The notes under the pieces were generated by a model. That model was given only the letters and a program-made list of their open reading frames with translations, did no database searches and was not told where the DNA came from. From Halothiobacillaceae bacterium (GTDB taxonomy: Bacteria; Pseudomonadota; Gammaproteobacteria; Halothiobacillales; Halothiobacillaceae), in contig SDAY01000003.1 of the NCBI GenBank assembly GCA_006212015.1, positions 1 to 64,000 on the forward strand: a stretch of DNA of 64,000 nucleotides, read 5' to 3'. Positions 37,984-46,492 of the stretch are shown here, piece after piece (position 1 is the stretch's first letter; each line of letters starts with the position of its first letter). A program made the position numbers and the translations under genes.

Positions 37984-38301
37984 ATGCGCAAGATTCGTAA
38001 AGGCGATGAAATCGTCGTCATCACCGGCAAGGACAAGGGCCGTCGCGGCTCCGTCCTTAAGGTCGGCGAGGGTAACCGTATCCTCGTTCAGGGCATCAAC
38101 ATGGTGAAGAAGCACCAGAAGCCCAATCCGATGACCGGCGTTCCTGGTGGCATCATCGATAAAGAGATGCCGATTGAAGTTTCTAATGTAATGCTGTTTA
38201 ATCCCGCGACCCAAAAGGGTGATCGGGTAGGCTTCCGTACGCTGGACGATGGACGCAAGGTGCGTTTCTTCAAGTCCAACGGCGAAGTCGTTGACGCATA
38301 A
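37984..38301 (+). CDS. rplX: 50S ribosomal protein L24
   Basis: 105 residues with the N-terminal KOW motif ([22 protein letters not shown]); assembly initiator on 23S rRNA. Starts 15 bases after rplN. Confidence 0.96.
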   Translation: MRKIRKGDEIVVITGKDKGRRGSVLKVGEGNRILVQGINMVKKHQKPNPMTGVPGGIIDKEMPIEVSNVMLFNPATQKGDRVGFRTLDDGRKVRFFKSNGEVVDA

Positions 38302-38310
38302 GGTGCGCCC

Positions 38311-38850
38311 ATGGCCAGACTTAAAGATTATTATCGCCAGACCATCGTAAAGCAGCTTCAGGAGAAGCTGGGCATTGCGAATGTCATGGCCGTTCCACGC
38401 CTGGAAAAAATCACGCTCAACATGGGCCTGGGTGATTCCGCGCGTGACAAGAAAGTGATCGAGAATGCCGTTGCCGAAATGGCAGCCATTTCCGGGCAGA
38501 AGCCGGTCGTGACCTATGCGCGCAAGTCGATCGCGGGCTTCAAGCTCCGCGAAGGCATGCCGCTGGGCGTGAAGGTGACCCTGCGCAGCGAACACATGTA
38601 TGAGTTCCTGGATCGCCTGATCGCGATCTCCACGACCCGTATCCGCGACTTCCGGGGCCTGAACCCGAAGTCCTTTGACGGTCGCGGCAACTACAGCATG
38701 GGCGTTCGTGAGCAGATCATCTTCCCGGAGATCGATTACGACAAGATCGACGCCCTGCGTGGTATGGACATCACCATCACCACCTCTGCGCGTTCGGATG
38801 ATCATGCCCGTGCGTTGCTCGAGGCTTTTGAATTCCCGTTCCGTCGCTGA
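38311..38850 (+). CDS. rplE: 50S ribosomal protein L5
   Basis: 179 residues, the E. coli length. Conserved [17 protein letters not shown] and the P-site tRNA loop [15 protein letters not shown] are present; contacts 5S rRNA. In E. coli, S8 represses translation at the start of this gene; the short rplX-rplE gap (9 bases) would have to overlap such a site here. Confidence 0.97.
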   Translation: MARLKDYYRQTIVKQLQEKLGIANVMAVPRLEKITLNMGLGDSARDKKVIENAVAEMAAISGQKPVVTYARKSIAGFKLREGMPLGVKVTLRSEHMYEFLDRLIAISTTRIRDFRGLNPKSFDGRGNYSMGVREQIIFPEIDYDKIDALRGMDITITTSARSDDHARALLEAFEFPFRR

Positions 38851-38860
38851 GGGCTGACTG

Positions 38861-39166
38861 ATGGCAAAAACTTCAATGCTGATGCGTGAAAAGAAGCGCA
38901 CCCAGCTGGTAACCAAGTACGCCGCCAAGCGTGCCGAACTCAAGAAGATCATCTCTGCTGAAGAGACCTCCTTCGAGGACCGTATGGCGGCCATGGCCAA
39001 GCTGAGCACGCTTCCGCGCGACTCCAGCAAGTGCCGTCAGCGCAACCGTTGCGAAGTCACCGGTCGTCCGCATGGTGTTTACCGCAAGTTCGGCCTCGGC
39101 CGTAACAAGCTGCGTGAACACGCCATGTCGGGTGATATTCCGGGTCTGCGCAAGGCCAGCTGGTAA
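38861..39166 (+). CDS. rpsN: 30S ribosomal protein S14 (long, zinc-free form)
   Basis: 101 residues; the long E. coli-type form without a CxxC...CxxC zinc site. C-terminus [20 protein letters not shown] and IPGLRKASW are diagnostic. Confidence 0.97.
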   Translation: MAKTSMLMREKKRTQLVTKYAAKRAELKKIISAEETSFEDRMAAMAKLSTLPRDSSKCRQRNRCEVTGRPHGVYRKFGLGRNKLREHAMSGDIPGLRKASW

Positions 39167-39182
39167 TTCGGAGAGTCTATAA

Positions 39183-39575
39183 ATGAGCATGAATGATCCG
39201 ATCGCCGACATGCTGACCCGCGTACGCAACGGTCAGTCGGCGCGTAAGGCCGAAGTAGCCATGCCGTCCTCCAAGCTCAAGCTGGCCATGTGCCAGGTGC
39301 TGAAGGACGAGGGCTACATCGCCGAGTTTCAGGTGAGTTCCGACGTGCGTCCGGTTCTGACCATCAAGTTGAAGTATTTCGAAGGCCGCCCGGTCATCGA
39401 GAAGATCCAGCGCGTAAGCCGCCCGGGTCTGCGTATCTTCCGTGGTGCAACTGAGCTGCCCAAGGTCCTCGGTGGACTGGGTGTGGCCATTGTCTCCACT
39501 TCGCATGGCGTGATGACCGATCGCGTCGCCCGTGCCGCAGGGCATGGTGGCGAGGTGCTTTGCACCGTTAGCTAA
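39183..39575 (+). CDS. rpsH: 30S ribosomal protein S8
   Basis: 130 residues, identical in length to E. coli S8. Start [19 protein letters not shown]-terminal [20 protein letters not shown] binds 16S helix 21. S8 is the known autoregulator of the spc operon. Confidence 0.97.
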   Translation: MSMNDPIADMLTRVRNGQSARKAEVAMPSSKLKLAMCQVLKDEGYIAEFQVSSDVRPVLTIKLKYFEGRPVIEKIQRVSRPGLRIFRGATELPKVLGGLGVAIVSTSHGVMTDRVARAAGHGGEVLCTVS

Positions 39576-39594
39576 GAAATTCAGGTAATAAGTA

Positions 39595-40128
39595 ATGTCC
39601 CGAGTCGCTAAACAACCTATCACAGTGCCCAAGGGCGTCGAGGTGGTACTGGATGGTATGACGCTGCGTGTCAAGGGGCCGAAAGGCGCTCATGACCTCA
39701 ACGTCCACCCGCAGGTCAAGGCTGAAATCAAGGATGGCGTCATCCAGTTCGGTCCGGCTGACGAGGCGCAGGCCTCCAATGCCCTCGCGGGTACCATGCG
39801 TGCCGTTGCCCAGAACATGGTTACCGGCGTGAGTGCTGGTTTTGAACGTCGCCTGCAATTGGTGGGCGTCGGTTATCGCGCCCAGGCCCAGGGCGCGACG
39901 CTCAACCTGAGCCTTGGCTTCTCCCATCCCGTGAACTATGCACTCCCGGCAGGCGTGACAGCTGAGACTCCGTCCCAGACTGAAATCGTCATCAAGGGAA
40001 GTGACAAGCAGGTCGTAGGTCAGGTCGCGGCTGAAATCCGCGGCTTCCGTCCGCCCGAGCCGTACAAGGGCAAGGGCGTCAAGTACGCGAATGAGATCAT
40101 TGTGCGTAAGGAAGCGAAGAAGAAGTAA
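39595..40128 (+). CDS. rplF: 50S ribosomal protein L6
   Basis: 177 residues with two related RNA-binding domains; the second contains [19 protein letters not shown] at the C-terminus. ATG 39595, start [17 protein letters not shown]. Confidence 0.97.
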   Translation: MSRVAKQPITVPKGVEVVLDGMTLRVKGPKGAHDLNVHPQVKAEIKDGVIQFGPADEAQASNALAGTMRAVAQNMVTGVSAGFERRLQLVGVGYRAQAQGATLNLSLGFSHPVNYALPAGVTAETPSQTEIVIKGSDKQVVGQVAAEIRGFRPPEPYKGKGVKYANEIIVRKEAKKK

Positions 40129-40137
40129 GGTGCCAGC

Positions 40138-40494
40138 ATGAACGCCAAGAAAGAACAACGTCTGCGCCGCGCACGTCGCGGCCGCGCAAAAATCAGCGAG
40201 CTCGGGATGCCGCGTCTGTGCATCTACCGCACGCCGCGTCATATCTATGCTCAAATCATTGCTGCCGATGGCGCCCAGGTCATCGCCAGCGCCTCGACGG
40301 TGGTTGGCGATGTCCGCTCGGGTGTGAAGTACACCGGTAACGTTGATGCCGCTACCGCCGTGGGTCGCACCATCGCCGAGAAGGCGAAGGCGGCAGGTGT
40401 CGAGAAGGTCGCCTTCGACCGCTCGGGTTTCAAATATCACGGTCGTGTGAAGGCGCTGGCGGATGCCGCGCGTGAACACGGTCTGCAGTTCTAA
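40138..40494 (+). CDS. rplR: 50S ribosomal protein L18
   Basis: 118 residues, a 5S rRNA-binding protein. Basic N-terminus [18 protein letters not shown] and C-terminal [20 protein letters not shown] are typical. Confidence 0.97.
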   Translation: MNAKKEQRLRRARRGRAKISELGMPRLCIYRTPRHIYAQIIAADGAQVIASASTVVGDVRSGVKYTGNVDAATAVGRTIAEKAKAAGVEKVAFDRSGFKYHGRVKALADAAREHGLQF

Positions 40495-40499
40495 GGTGC

Positions 40500-41012
40500 A
40501 TGACGATGAAGGTTGAAGCCGAAAACACCACTACCGACGGCATGATCGAGAAGCTCGTGTCCGTCAACCGTGTATCCAAGACGGTCAAGGGTGGTCGTAT
40601 TTTCTCCTTCACAGCACTGACTGTGGTGGGTGATGGGAATGGCCGCGTAGGCTTCGGTTATGGCAAGGCGCGTGAAGTGCCGGCTGCCATCCAGAAGTCC
40701 ATGGAAAAAGCGCGCCGCAATATGTTCAACGTCGCGCTCAACAACGGCACCCTGCAATATGACATCAAGGGCCGTCATGGCGCCGCTTCTGTATTCATGA
40801 AGCCCGCCAGTGAAGGTACCGGTCTGATTGCGGGCGGTGCGATGCGCGCCGTGTTCGAGGCCGTGGGCGTCCGTAACGTACTTGCCAAGTGCGTCGGCAC
40901 CCGCAACCAGATGAACATGATTCGCGCGACCATCAATGGCCTGCGCGACATGAGTTCGCCAGAGCGCGTAGCCGCCAAGCGTGGCAAGCGCGTGGAAGAT
41001 ATCCTGGGATAA
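40500..41012 (+). CDS. rpsE: 30S ribosomal protein S5
   Basis: 170 residues; double-stranded RNA-binding N-terminal domain with [20 protein letters not shown] and the spectinomycin-region loop (VSKTVKGGR). Two ATG codons (40500 and 40506) are possible; 40500 lies 4 bases after AAGG, 40506 has a more usual spacing, so the N-terminus may be two residues shorter. Confidence 0.96.
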   Translation: MTMKVEAENTTTDGMIEKLVSVNRVSKTVKGGRIFSFTALTVVGDGNGRVGFGYGKAREVPAAIQKSMEKARRNMFNVALNNGTLQYDIKGRHGAASVFMKPASEGTGLIAGGAMRAVFEAVGVRNVLAKCVGTRNQMNMIRATINGLRDMSSPERVAAKRGKRVEDILG

Positions 41013-41016
41013 TGTC

Positions 41017-41205
41017 ATGACCGATAAAGCGAAAATCAAGGTTACGCTCGTCAAGAGCGTCGCCGGCCGACTCCAGGCCCACAAGGCCTGTGTGCGCGGC
41101 CTTGGCTTGCGCCGCATGAATCACACTGTCGAAGTCATCGACACGCCTGAGAATCGCGGTATGATCAACAAGGTTCATTACCTTCTGAGCGTGGAGGCCA
41201 ACTGA
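41017..41205 (+). CDS. rpmD: 50S ribosomal protein L30
   Basis: 62 residues ([20 protein letters not shown]), the short bacterial L30 with [23 protein letters not shown] 41017 starts 4 bases after the rpsE stop; an ATG at 41012 is out of this frame. Confidence 0.95.
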   Translation: MTDKAKIKVTLVKSVAGRLQAHKACVRGLGLRRMNHTVEVIDTPENRGMINKVHYLLSVEAN

Positions 41206-41206
41206 G

Positions 41207-41635
41207 ATGCACCTGAACGATCTCAAGCCTGCCGAAGGCAGCAAGAAGGCCCCGCGTCGCGTCGGTCGTGGCATTGGTTCAGGCCTGGGCAAGACGGCTG
41301 GTCGTGGCCACAAGGGCCAGCATTCCCGCGCCGGTCACTACAAGACCGGCTTCGAAGGCGGTCAGATGCCGATGCAGCGTCGTCTGCCCAAGGTCGGCTT
41401 CGTGACCATGAAGTCACTTGTCAGCGCAGAACTTCCGTTGTCCGCGTTGAACAAGGTCGACGGCTCCGAAGTCAGCCTGGCAACCCTCAAGTCCTCCGGC
41501 ATCATCCGTCGTGATATTCGCTTCGTGAAAGTCGTCCTTTCCGGCGAAGTCACCAAGGCGGTCACGCTGAAGGGCATCAAAGCTACCAAAGGTGCTGTCG
41601 CTGCGATTGTCGCGGCCGGTGGCCAGGTGGAGTAA
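41207..41635 (+). CDS. rplO: 50S ribosomal protein L15
   Basis: 142 residues; glycine/basic-rich N-terminus [20 protein letters not shown] typical of L15, followed by a compact C-terminal domain ending [11 protein letters not shown]. Starts one base after rpmD. Confidence 0.97.
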   Translation: MHLNDLKPAEGSKKAPRRVGRGIGSGLGKTAGRGHKGQHSRAGHYKTGFEGGQMPMQRRLPKVGFVTMKSLVSAELPLSALNKVDGSEVSLATLKSSGIIRRDIRFVKVVLSGEVTKAVTLKGIKATKGAVAAIVAAGGQVE

Positions 41636-41638
41636 AAC

Positions 41639-42985
41639 GTGTCGCGAAACGCAGGCATCGCTGCGCTGGCCGGGGCTGGGAAATTGTCCGAGCTCCGCCA
41701 GCGCATTTTTTTCGTACTTGGCGCCCTGGTGGTGTTCAGGATCGGTACCTTCATCTCCTTGCCGGGCATCGATGCCCAGGTCATGGAGGCGTTGTTCGAA
41801 CAGTCGCGCGGCTCGATTCTGGACATGTTCAACATGTTCTCGGGTGGCGCGCTTGAGCGCATGTCGATCTTCGCGCTTGGTGTCATGCCGTACATTTCGG
41901 CCTCCATCATCGTGCAGCTCCTGACAGTCGTGGTCCCGAGCCTTGAGCAGCTCAAGAAGGAAGGCGATGCCGGCCGGCGGAAAATCACCCAGTACACGCG
42001 TTATGGGACGCTGGGTCTCGCCCTGTTCCAGGCCCTTGGCGTGTCGATCGCGCTTCAGGGGCAACAGGTCGGCGGGGAGTCGCTCGTCATCAACGCCGGT
42101 TACGGCTTCCTGCTGACGGCGACCCTGACGCTGGTCACGGGAACCATGCTCCTGGTCTGGCTCGGTGAGCAGATCACCGAGCGGGGCATAGGCAACGGCA
42201 TCTCCCTGATCATCTTCGCCGGTATCGTGGCTGGCTTGCCCTCTGCGATCGGCGGCACCTTCGAGTTGGTCCGTACCGGGGAGATGAATCTTCTGGTGCT
42301 TTTCCTCCTCATCGGGCTCGCCGTTGCGGTGACCGGCTTCGTGATCTTCGTGGAGCGTGGCCAGCGGCGTATCACCGTGAACTACGCCAAGCGCCAGCAG
42401 GGTGGGCAGATGATGGGTGCTCAGACATCCCACCTGCCGCTCAAGTTGAACATGGCGGGCGTCATTCCGCCGATTTTCGCCTCGAGCATCATCCTGTTCC
42501 CGGCGACCCTGGGCGACTGGTTCGGTCGTTCGGAGGGTATGGAGTGGCTCAAGAACCTTGCCGCCACCCTGTCTCCCGGGCAGCCGTTGTATGTGATGTT
42601 CTATGCCGCGGCGATCATTTTCTTCGCCTTCTTCTACACCGCGCTGGTCTTCAACGCGCGTGAGACGGCGGACAATCTGAAACGATCCGGGGCATTCGTT
42701 CCAGGCATCCGTCCTGGTGAGCACACCGCGCGCTACATCGATGGCGTCCTGACTCGTCTTACATTCTGGGGCGCGATCTACATCACCGTGGTCTGCCTGC
42801 TGCCGGAATTCCTGATCCTGTACTGGAATGTACCGTTTTATTTCGGCGGCACCTCGTTGCTCATCATTGTTGTCGTACTTATGGATTTCATGGCCCAGAT
42901 GCAGGCGCACATGATGTCTCACCAGTACGAAGGCCTGATGCGCAAGGCCCACCTGCGCGGGCTTGGTGGCCTCGGCGGCCGCTGA
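41639..42985 (+). CDS. secY: Preprotein translocase subunit SecY
   Basis: 448 residues with ten membrane segments. The plug and lateral-gate region after [20 protein letters not shown] and the cytoplasmic C5 loop ([22 protein letters not shown]) needed for SecA are intact. Translation begins at GTG 41639 (protein [12 protein letters not shown]), three bases after rplO, with GGTGGAG as binding site. The next gene is rpsM; rpmJ is absent. Confidence 0.96.
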   Translation: MSRNAGIAALAGAGKLSELRQRIFFVLGALVVFRIGTFISLPGIDAQVMEALFEQSRGSILDMFNMFSGGALERMSIFALGVMPYISASIIVQLLTVVVPSLEQLKKEGDAGRRKITQYTRYGTLGLALFQALGVSIALQGQQVGGESLVINAGYGFLLTATLTLVTGTMLLVWLGEQITERGIGNGISLIIFAGIVAGLPSAIGGTFELVRTGEMNLLVLFLLIGLAVAVTGFVIFVERGQRRITVNYAKRQQGGQMMGAQTSHLPLKLNMAGVIPPIFASSIILFPATLGDWFGRSEGMEWLKNLAATLSPGQPLYVMFYAAAIIFFAFFYTALVFNARETADNLKRSGAFVPGIRPGEHTARYIDGVLTRLTFWGAIYITVVCLLPEFLILYWNVPFYFGGTSLLIIVVVLMDFMAQMQAHMMSHQYEGLMRKAHLRGLGGLGGR

Positions 42986-43002
42986 ACATTCGAATTAACC
43001 TG

Positions 43003-43038
43003 TTGAATTAACGAGGCGCGGGGGATATAATCCCGCGC
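43003..43038 (+). promoter_or_regulatory. Promoter of the alpha operon (rpsM-rpsK-rpsD-rpoA-rplQ)
   Basis: TTGAAT (43003-43008), 17-base spacer, perfect TATAAT (43026-43031). The -10 region is embedded in inverted repeats: GCGCGGG (43016-43022) with CCCGCGC (43032-43038), and GGGAT-ATA-ATCCC at 43022-43034. The expected start near 43038 leaves only about 25 bases of leader, too short for the E. coli S4-binding pseudoknot. Confidence 0.75.
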
Positions 43039-43062
43039 TTCCCATTTTCCTGGGGGAAAAAC

Positions 43063-43419
43063 ATGGCACGTATCGCTGGTATTAACATCCCGGTGAACAA
43101 GCACACTGTCATTGCACTGACTTCGATCTACGGCATCGGCAACGTCCGCGCCAAGCAGATCTGCGTAAGTGCTGGCGTGCGCCCGGACGCAAAGGTTCGT
43201 GATCTGGCGGAAGCCGAGGTCGAGGCCCTGCGCGCCGAAGTCGCTAAGTTCACCGTGGAAGGTGACCTTCGCCGCGAAGTTTCCATGAGCATCAAGCGTT
43301 TGATGGACATGGGTTGCTACCGTGGTCTGCGTCACCGTCGTGGTCTTCCGGTTCGCGGTCAGCGTACCAAGACTAATGCGCGTACCCGCAAGGGCCCGCG
43401 TCGCCCGGTCCGTAAGTGA
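43063..43419 (+). CDS. rpsM: 30S ribosomal protein S13
   Basis: 118 residues, the E. coli length. [20 protein letters not shown] start, helix-turn region [10 protein letters not shown], and C-terminal [20 protein letters not shown], which contacts tRNAs. RBS GGGGGAAAAAC. First gene of the alpha operon here because rpmJ is missing. Confidence 0.97.
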   Translation: MARIAGINIPVNKHTVIALTSIYGIGNVRAKQICVSAGVRPDAKVRDLAEAEVEALRAEVAKFTVEGDLRREVSMSIKRLMDMGCYRGLRHRRGLPVRGQRTKTNARTRKGPRRPVRK

Positions 43420-43457
43420 TTCGGGCTCAATACTTCTGAGTTCAGAGTAGGATTTAA

Positions 43458-43847
43458 ATGGCTAAAGCATCGGCTCAGTCGCGTAAGAAAGTGAAGAAGG
43501 TCGTCACCGACGGCCTCGCTCACATTCACGCGTCTTTCAATAACACCATCATCACGATCACGGATCGCCAGGGCAATACCCTGTCCTGGGCCACCTCGGG
43601 TGGTTCCGGTTTCCGTGGTTCCCGCAAGAGCACGCCGTTTGCCGCGCAGGTGGCGGCCGAGCGCGCTGGCGAGGCCGCCAAGGCCTATGGCCTGAAGAAC
43701 CTCGACGTTCTCGTCAAGGGTCCGGGTCCCGGTCGCGAGTCCGCGGTCCGCGCGCTCAACAATGTGGGCTACAAGGTCGGCAGCATCACTGATGTGACCC
43801 CGATCCCCCACAACGGTTGCCGTCCCCCCAAGCGCCGCCGCGTGTGA
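43458..43847 (+). CDS. rpsK: 30S ribosomal protein S11
   Basis: 129 residues, the E. coli length; [19 protein letters not shown] and the C-terminal [13 protein letters not shown] (binding near the 16S 3' end and the anti-Shine-Dalgarno platform) are diagnostic. Confidence 0.97.
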   Translation: MAKASAQSRKKVKKVVTDGLAHIHASFNNTIITITDRQGNTLSWATSGGSGFRGSRKSTPFAAQVAAERAGEAAKAYGLKNLDVLVKGPGPGRESAVRALNNVGYKVGSITDVTPIPHNGCRPPKRRRV

Positions 43848-43861
43848 TGGAGTATTGATCA

Positions 43862-44491
43862 ATGGCACGTTATATCGGTCCCAAGTGCAAACTGAGCCGT
43901 CGCGAAGGCACGGATCTGTTCCTCAAGTCTGGCGTTCGCGCGCTGGACAGCAAATGTCATCTCGAACGCCCGCCCGGTCAGCATGGTGCTGCCGCGCGTC
44001 GTCCGAAGATCTCCGACTACGCATTGCAGCTGCGCGAAAAGCAGAAGCTGCGTCGTATTTACGGTGTCCTCGAGCGCCAGTTCCGCAACTACTACAAGAA
44101 GGCCTCGGGTCTCAAGGGCTCTACCGGTGAAAACCTGTTGCGTCTTCTCGAGGCGCGCCTGGACAACGTCGTCTACCGTATGGGCTTTGCCACCACGCGC
44201 GCCGAAGCCCGTCAGCTGGTCAGCCACAAGGCGATCGCTGTCAACGGCCAGACCGTGAACATCGCGTCCTACCAGGTCAGCCCCGAAGACGTTGTCGCCG
44301 TGCGTGAGAAGTCCCGCAAGCAGCAGCGCATTGCCGATTCCATCGAGATTACCGCTCAGCGCGGCGGTGCTCCCGAGTGGATGTCGGTGGATGCTTCCAA
44401 GTTCGAAGGCGTGTTCAAGCGTATGCCTGACCGTGCCGATCTGCCTGCCGACATCAACGAGTCGCTGGTCGTAGAACTCTATTCCAAGTAA
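43862..44491 (+). CDS. rpsD: 30S ribosomal protein S4
   Basis: 209 residues with the S4 RNA-binding domain ([37 protein letters not shown]). It is of the zinc-free type. S4 nucleates 30S assembly and is the autoregulator of the alpha operon in E. coli. Confidence 0.97.
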   Translation: MARYIGPKCKLSRREGTDLFLKSGVRALDSKCHLERPPGQHGAAARRPKISDYALQLREKQKLRRIYGVLERQFRNYYKKASGLKGSTGENLLRLLEARLDNVVYRMGFATTRAEARQLVSHKAIAVNGQTVNIASYQVSPEDVVAVREKSRKQQRIADSIEITAQRGGAPEWMSVDASKFEGVFKRMPDRADLPADINESLVVELYSK

Positions 44492-44508
44492 GACTGGGGA
44501 CTAGCTTC

Positions 44509-45510
44509 ATGCAGGACAAAATGAATGAGCTGCTGAAGCCTCGTGCCATCCAGGTTCAGGCTCACAATCCGCGTCAGGCGCGGGTTGTCCTTGAGCCCCT
44601 GGAACGTGGTTTCGGTCATACTCTGGGTAACGCCCTGCGCCGCATCCTTCTTTCCTCCATCCCGGGCGCTGCGGTGACCGAGGCGGAGATCGAGGGCGTG
44701 GTGCATGAATACACCGCGCTCGAGGGTGTCCAGGAGGATGTCATCGAGATCCTCCTGAACCTCAAGGGGCTGTCGATCGCGCTGCATGGACGTGACGAGG
44801 CATCCTTGACCGTGCGCAAGCAGGGCCCGGGTGTCGTCACCGCAGCCGACCTGAAGGGTGATGCGGCCATCGAGATCCTGAATCCGGATCACGTGATTGC
44901 CCACCTCAACAAGGAAGGCAATCTGAACATGACCTTGCGTGTTGAGCGTGGTCGCGGCTATGTGCCGGCCTCCCAGCGTCGCGCCGATGCCGACGAAAGC
45001 TCTGTCATCGGTCGTCTGCGTGTCGATGCGTCATTCTCTCCGGTCCGCAAGGTCGCGTATGCGGTTGAGCGTGCGCGTGTCGAGCAGCGCACTGACCTGG
45101 ACTCGCTGGTTCTCGATATCGAGACCAACGGCGCTGTCTCCCCGGAAGACGCCATCCGCAACGCGGCGGGCATCCTCCAGGAGCAGCTTGCCGTGTTCAT
45201 CGACCTTCAGGCGGAAAGGATCGAGCGTCCGGTGGTCCGCGAAAGCGGCGTCGATCCGGTGCTTTTGCGTCCGGTCGACGATCTCGAGCTGACCGTGCGT
45301 TCCGCCAACTGCCTGAAGGCGGAGAATATCTACTTTATCGGTGACCTGATTCAGCGTACCGAGATTGAACTGCTCAAGACCCCCAATCTTGGCAAGAAGT
45401 CTCTGACCGAGATCAAGGACGTGCTTGCAAGGCATGGCCTCTCTCTCGGCGTCAAGCTTGAAAACTGGCCGCCGGCTGAACTTCAAAACCTCTCTGACAA
45501 GTCCGCCTGA
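44509..45510 (+). CDS. rpoA: RNA polymerase subunit alpha
   Basis: 333 residues: N-terminal dimerisation/assembly domain ([37 protein letters not shown]), linker, and C-terminal domain ([40 protein letters not shown]), which carries the UP-element and activator-binding surface. [12 protein letters not shown] start at 44509; a second ATG at 44521 would remove only four residues. Confidence 0.97.
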   Translation: MQDKMNELLKPRAIQVQAHNPRQARVVLEPLERGFGHTLGNALRRILLSSIPGAAVTEAEIEGVVHEYTALEGVQEDVIEILLNLKGLSIALHGRDEASLTVRKQGPGVVTAADLKGDAAIEILNPDHVIAHLNKEGNLNMTLRVERGRGYVPASQRRADADESSVIGRLRVDASFSPVRKVAYAVERARVEQRTDLDSLVLDIETNGAVSPEDAIRNAAGILQEQLAVFIDLQAERIERPVVRESGVDPVLLRPVDDLELTVRSANCLKAENIYFIGDLIQRTEIELLKTPNLGKKSLTEIKDVLARHGLSLGVKLENWPPAELQNLSDKSA

Positions 45511-45538
45511 TCGGCGGATATGTTGAAGGACTAAGACA

Positions 45539-45916
45539 ATGCGTCACCGTAATATTGGACGTCAGCTGAGCCGCGATGCAGAGCACCGCAACCTCATGCT
45601 GCGCAACATGACTAACTCGCTGTTCACGCACGAGGTCATTCGTACCACCTTGCCGAAGGCGAAGGAACTCCGTCGCATCGCCGAGCCGCTGATCACCCTG
45701 GCCAAGGTTGACAGCGTCGCCAAGCGTCGCCTGGCTTTTGCGCGCACGCGCGACAACGACGTGGTCGGAAAGCTGTTCACTGACCTGGGTCCGCGCTTCA
45801 AGGAGCGTCCGGGTGGTTACATCCGTATCCTCAAGTGTGGTTTCCGCCCTGGCGACAATGCACCGATGGCCTACGTCGAGCTCGTGGACCGTCCGGTTGC
45901 CGCCGACGCTGAGTGA
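45539..45916 (+). CDS. rplQ: 50S ribosomal protein L17
   Basis: 125 residues; [20 protein letters not shown] and [19 protein letters not shown] are diagnostic. It closes the 31-kb block and is followed by an intrinsic terminator. Confidence 0.97.
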   Translation: MRHRNIGRQLSRDAEHRNLMLRNMTNSLFTHEVIRTTLPKAKELRRIAEPLITLAKVDSVAKRRLAFARTRDNDVVGKLFTDLGPRFKERPGGYIRILKCGFRPGDNAPMAYVELVDRPVAADAE

Positions 45917-45944
45917 TTTCTCATGCGCTGTTGATGCGTGATTG

Positions 45945-45972
45945 AAAAAGCCGGGTTCATCCCGGCTTTTTT
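45945..45972 (+). terminator. Intrinsic terminator of the ribosomal protein supercluster
   Basis: AAAAAGCCGGG and CCCGGCTTTTT pair perfectly (11 bp) around a TTCAT loop, then T-rich DNA. Clear rho-independent terminator 28 bases after the rplQ stop. Confidence 0.95.
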
Positions 45973-46046
45973 ATTTTGTGTCGATGGGGTAGGGCATTGA
46001 ATGAAGTAAGTGCCTTTACCCGCATGCTTGCTGAATTTCAGGCCAT

Positions 46047-46073
46047 AAAAAAACCGGCCAATGGCCGGTTTTC
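46047..46073 (-). terminator. Intrinsic terminator of rpsT
   Basis: AAAACCGGCC and GGCCGGTTTT form a perfect 10-bp stem with an AAT loop; read on the minus strand the hairpin ends in a run of seven T. It lies 22 bases beyond the rpsT stop. It could also back up the rplQ terminator on the plus strand. Confidence 0.93.
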
Positions 46074-46094
46074 TTCAGGAAGAGCGTTCTGTTA

Positions 46095-46358
46095 TCAGGC
46101 CATGGCCTTGATGTTGCTGTTCAGGCGGCTCTTGGCGCGCGCGGCGGTGTTCCTGTGCAGGATGCCCTTGTTGACCATGCTGTCGATGACCGGCTGGGCT
46201 TCCTTGTAGGCGGCATGGGCCGCGACCTTGTCGCCGCTCCAGATCGCCTTCAGGGTCTTCTTGATGAAGGTGCGCACGCGGGAGCGCAGTGCTACGTTGC
46301 GGATGCGGTTGTTTTCGCTCTGACGAGCGCGCTTCTTGGCGGATGCGATATTAGCCAC
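46095..46358 (-). CDS. rpsT: 30S ribosomal protein S20
   Basis: 87 residues, the E. coli length, starting at GTG 46358 (protein M-ANIASAKKRARQSENN). The family N-terminus begins exactly at this GTG and AGGAG lies 6 bases in front; the only upstream ATG would add 15 unrelated residues. E. coli rpsT also uses a weak start codon (UUG), so low initiation strength may be part of control. All-helical protein of the 30S body. Confidence 0.95.
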   Translation of the reverse strand: MANIASAKKRARQSENNRIRNVALRSRVRTFIKKTLKAIWSGDKVAAHAAYKEAQPVIDSMVNKGILHRNTAARAKSRLNSNIKAMA

Positions 46359-46417
46359 GGAGGTCTCCTGGAAATTTGGCCCTATAACAGGGAGGTATTG
46401 CAAATATGAGGCCGTGC

Positions 46418-46445
46418 ATTATCCGTCAATCCGCGCGGTTGTCAA
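46418..46445 (-). promoter_or_regulatory. Promoter of rpsT
   Basis: On the minus strand TTGACA (46440-46445), 16-base spacer, GATAAT (46418-46423). The -35 is consensus and the -10 differs at one base. The predicted start lies about 50 bases before the GTG start. Confidence 0.65.
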
Positions 46446-46492
46446 ATATGCGGGTGCGCGCGGGGCTTGTTCCGTGCTGTAGAGTGTTGGCC

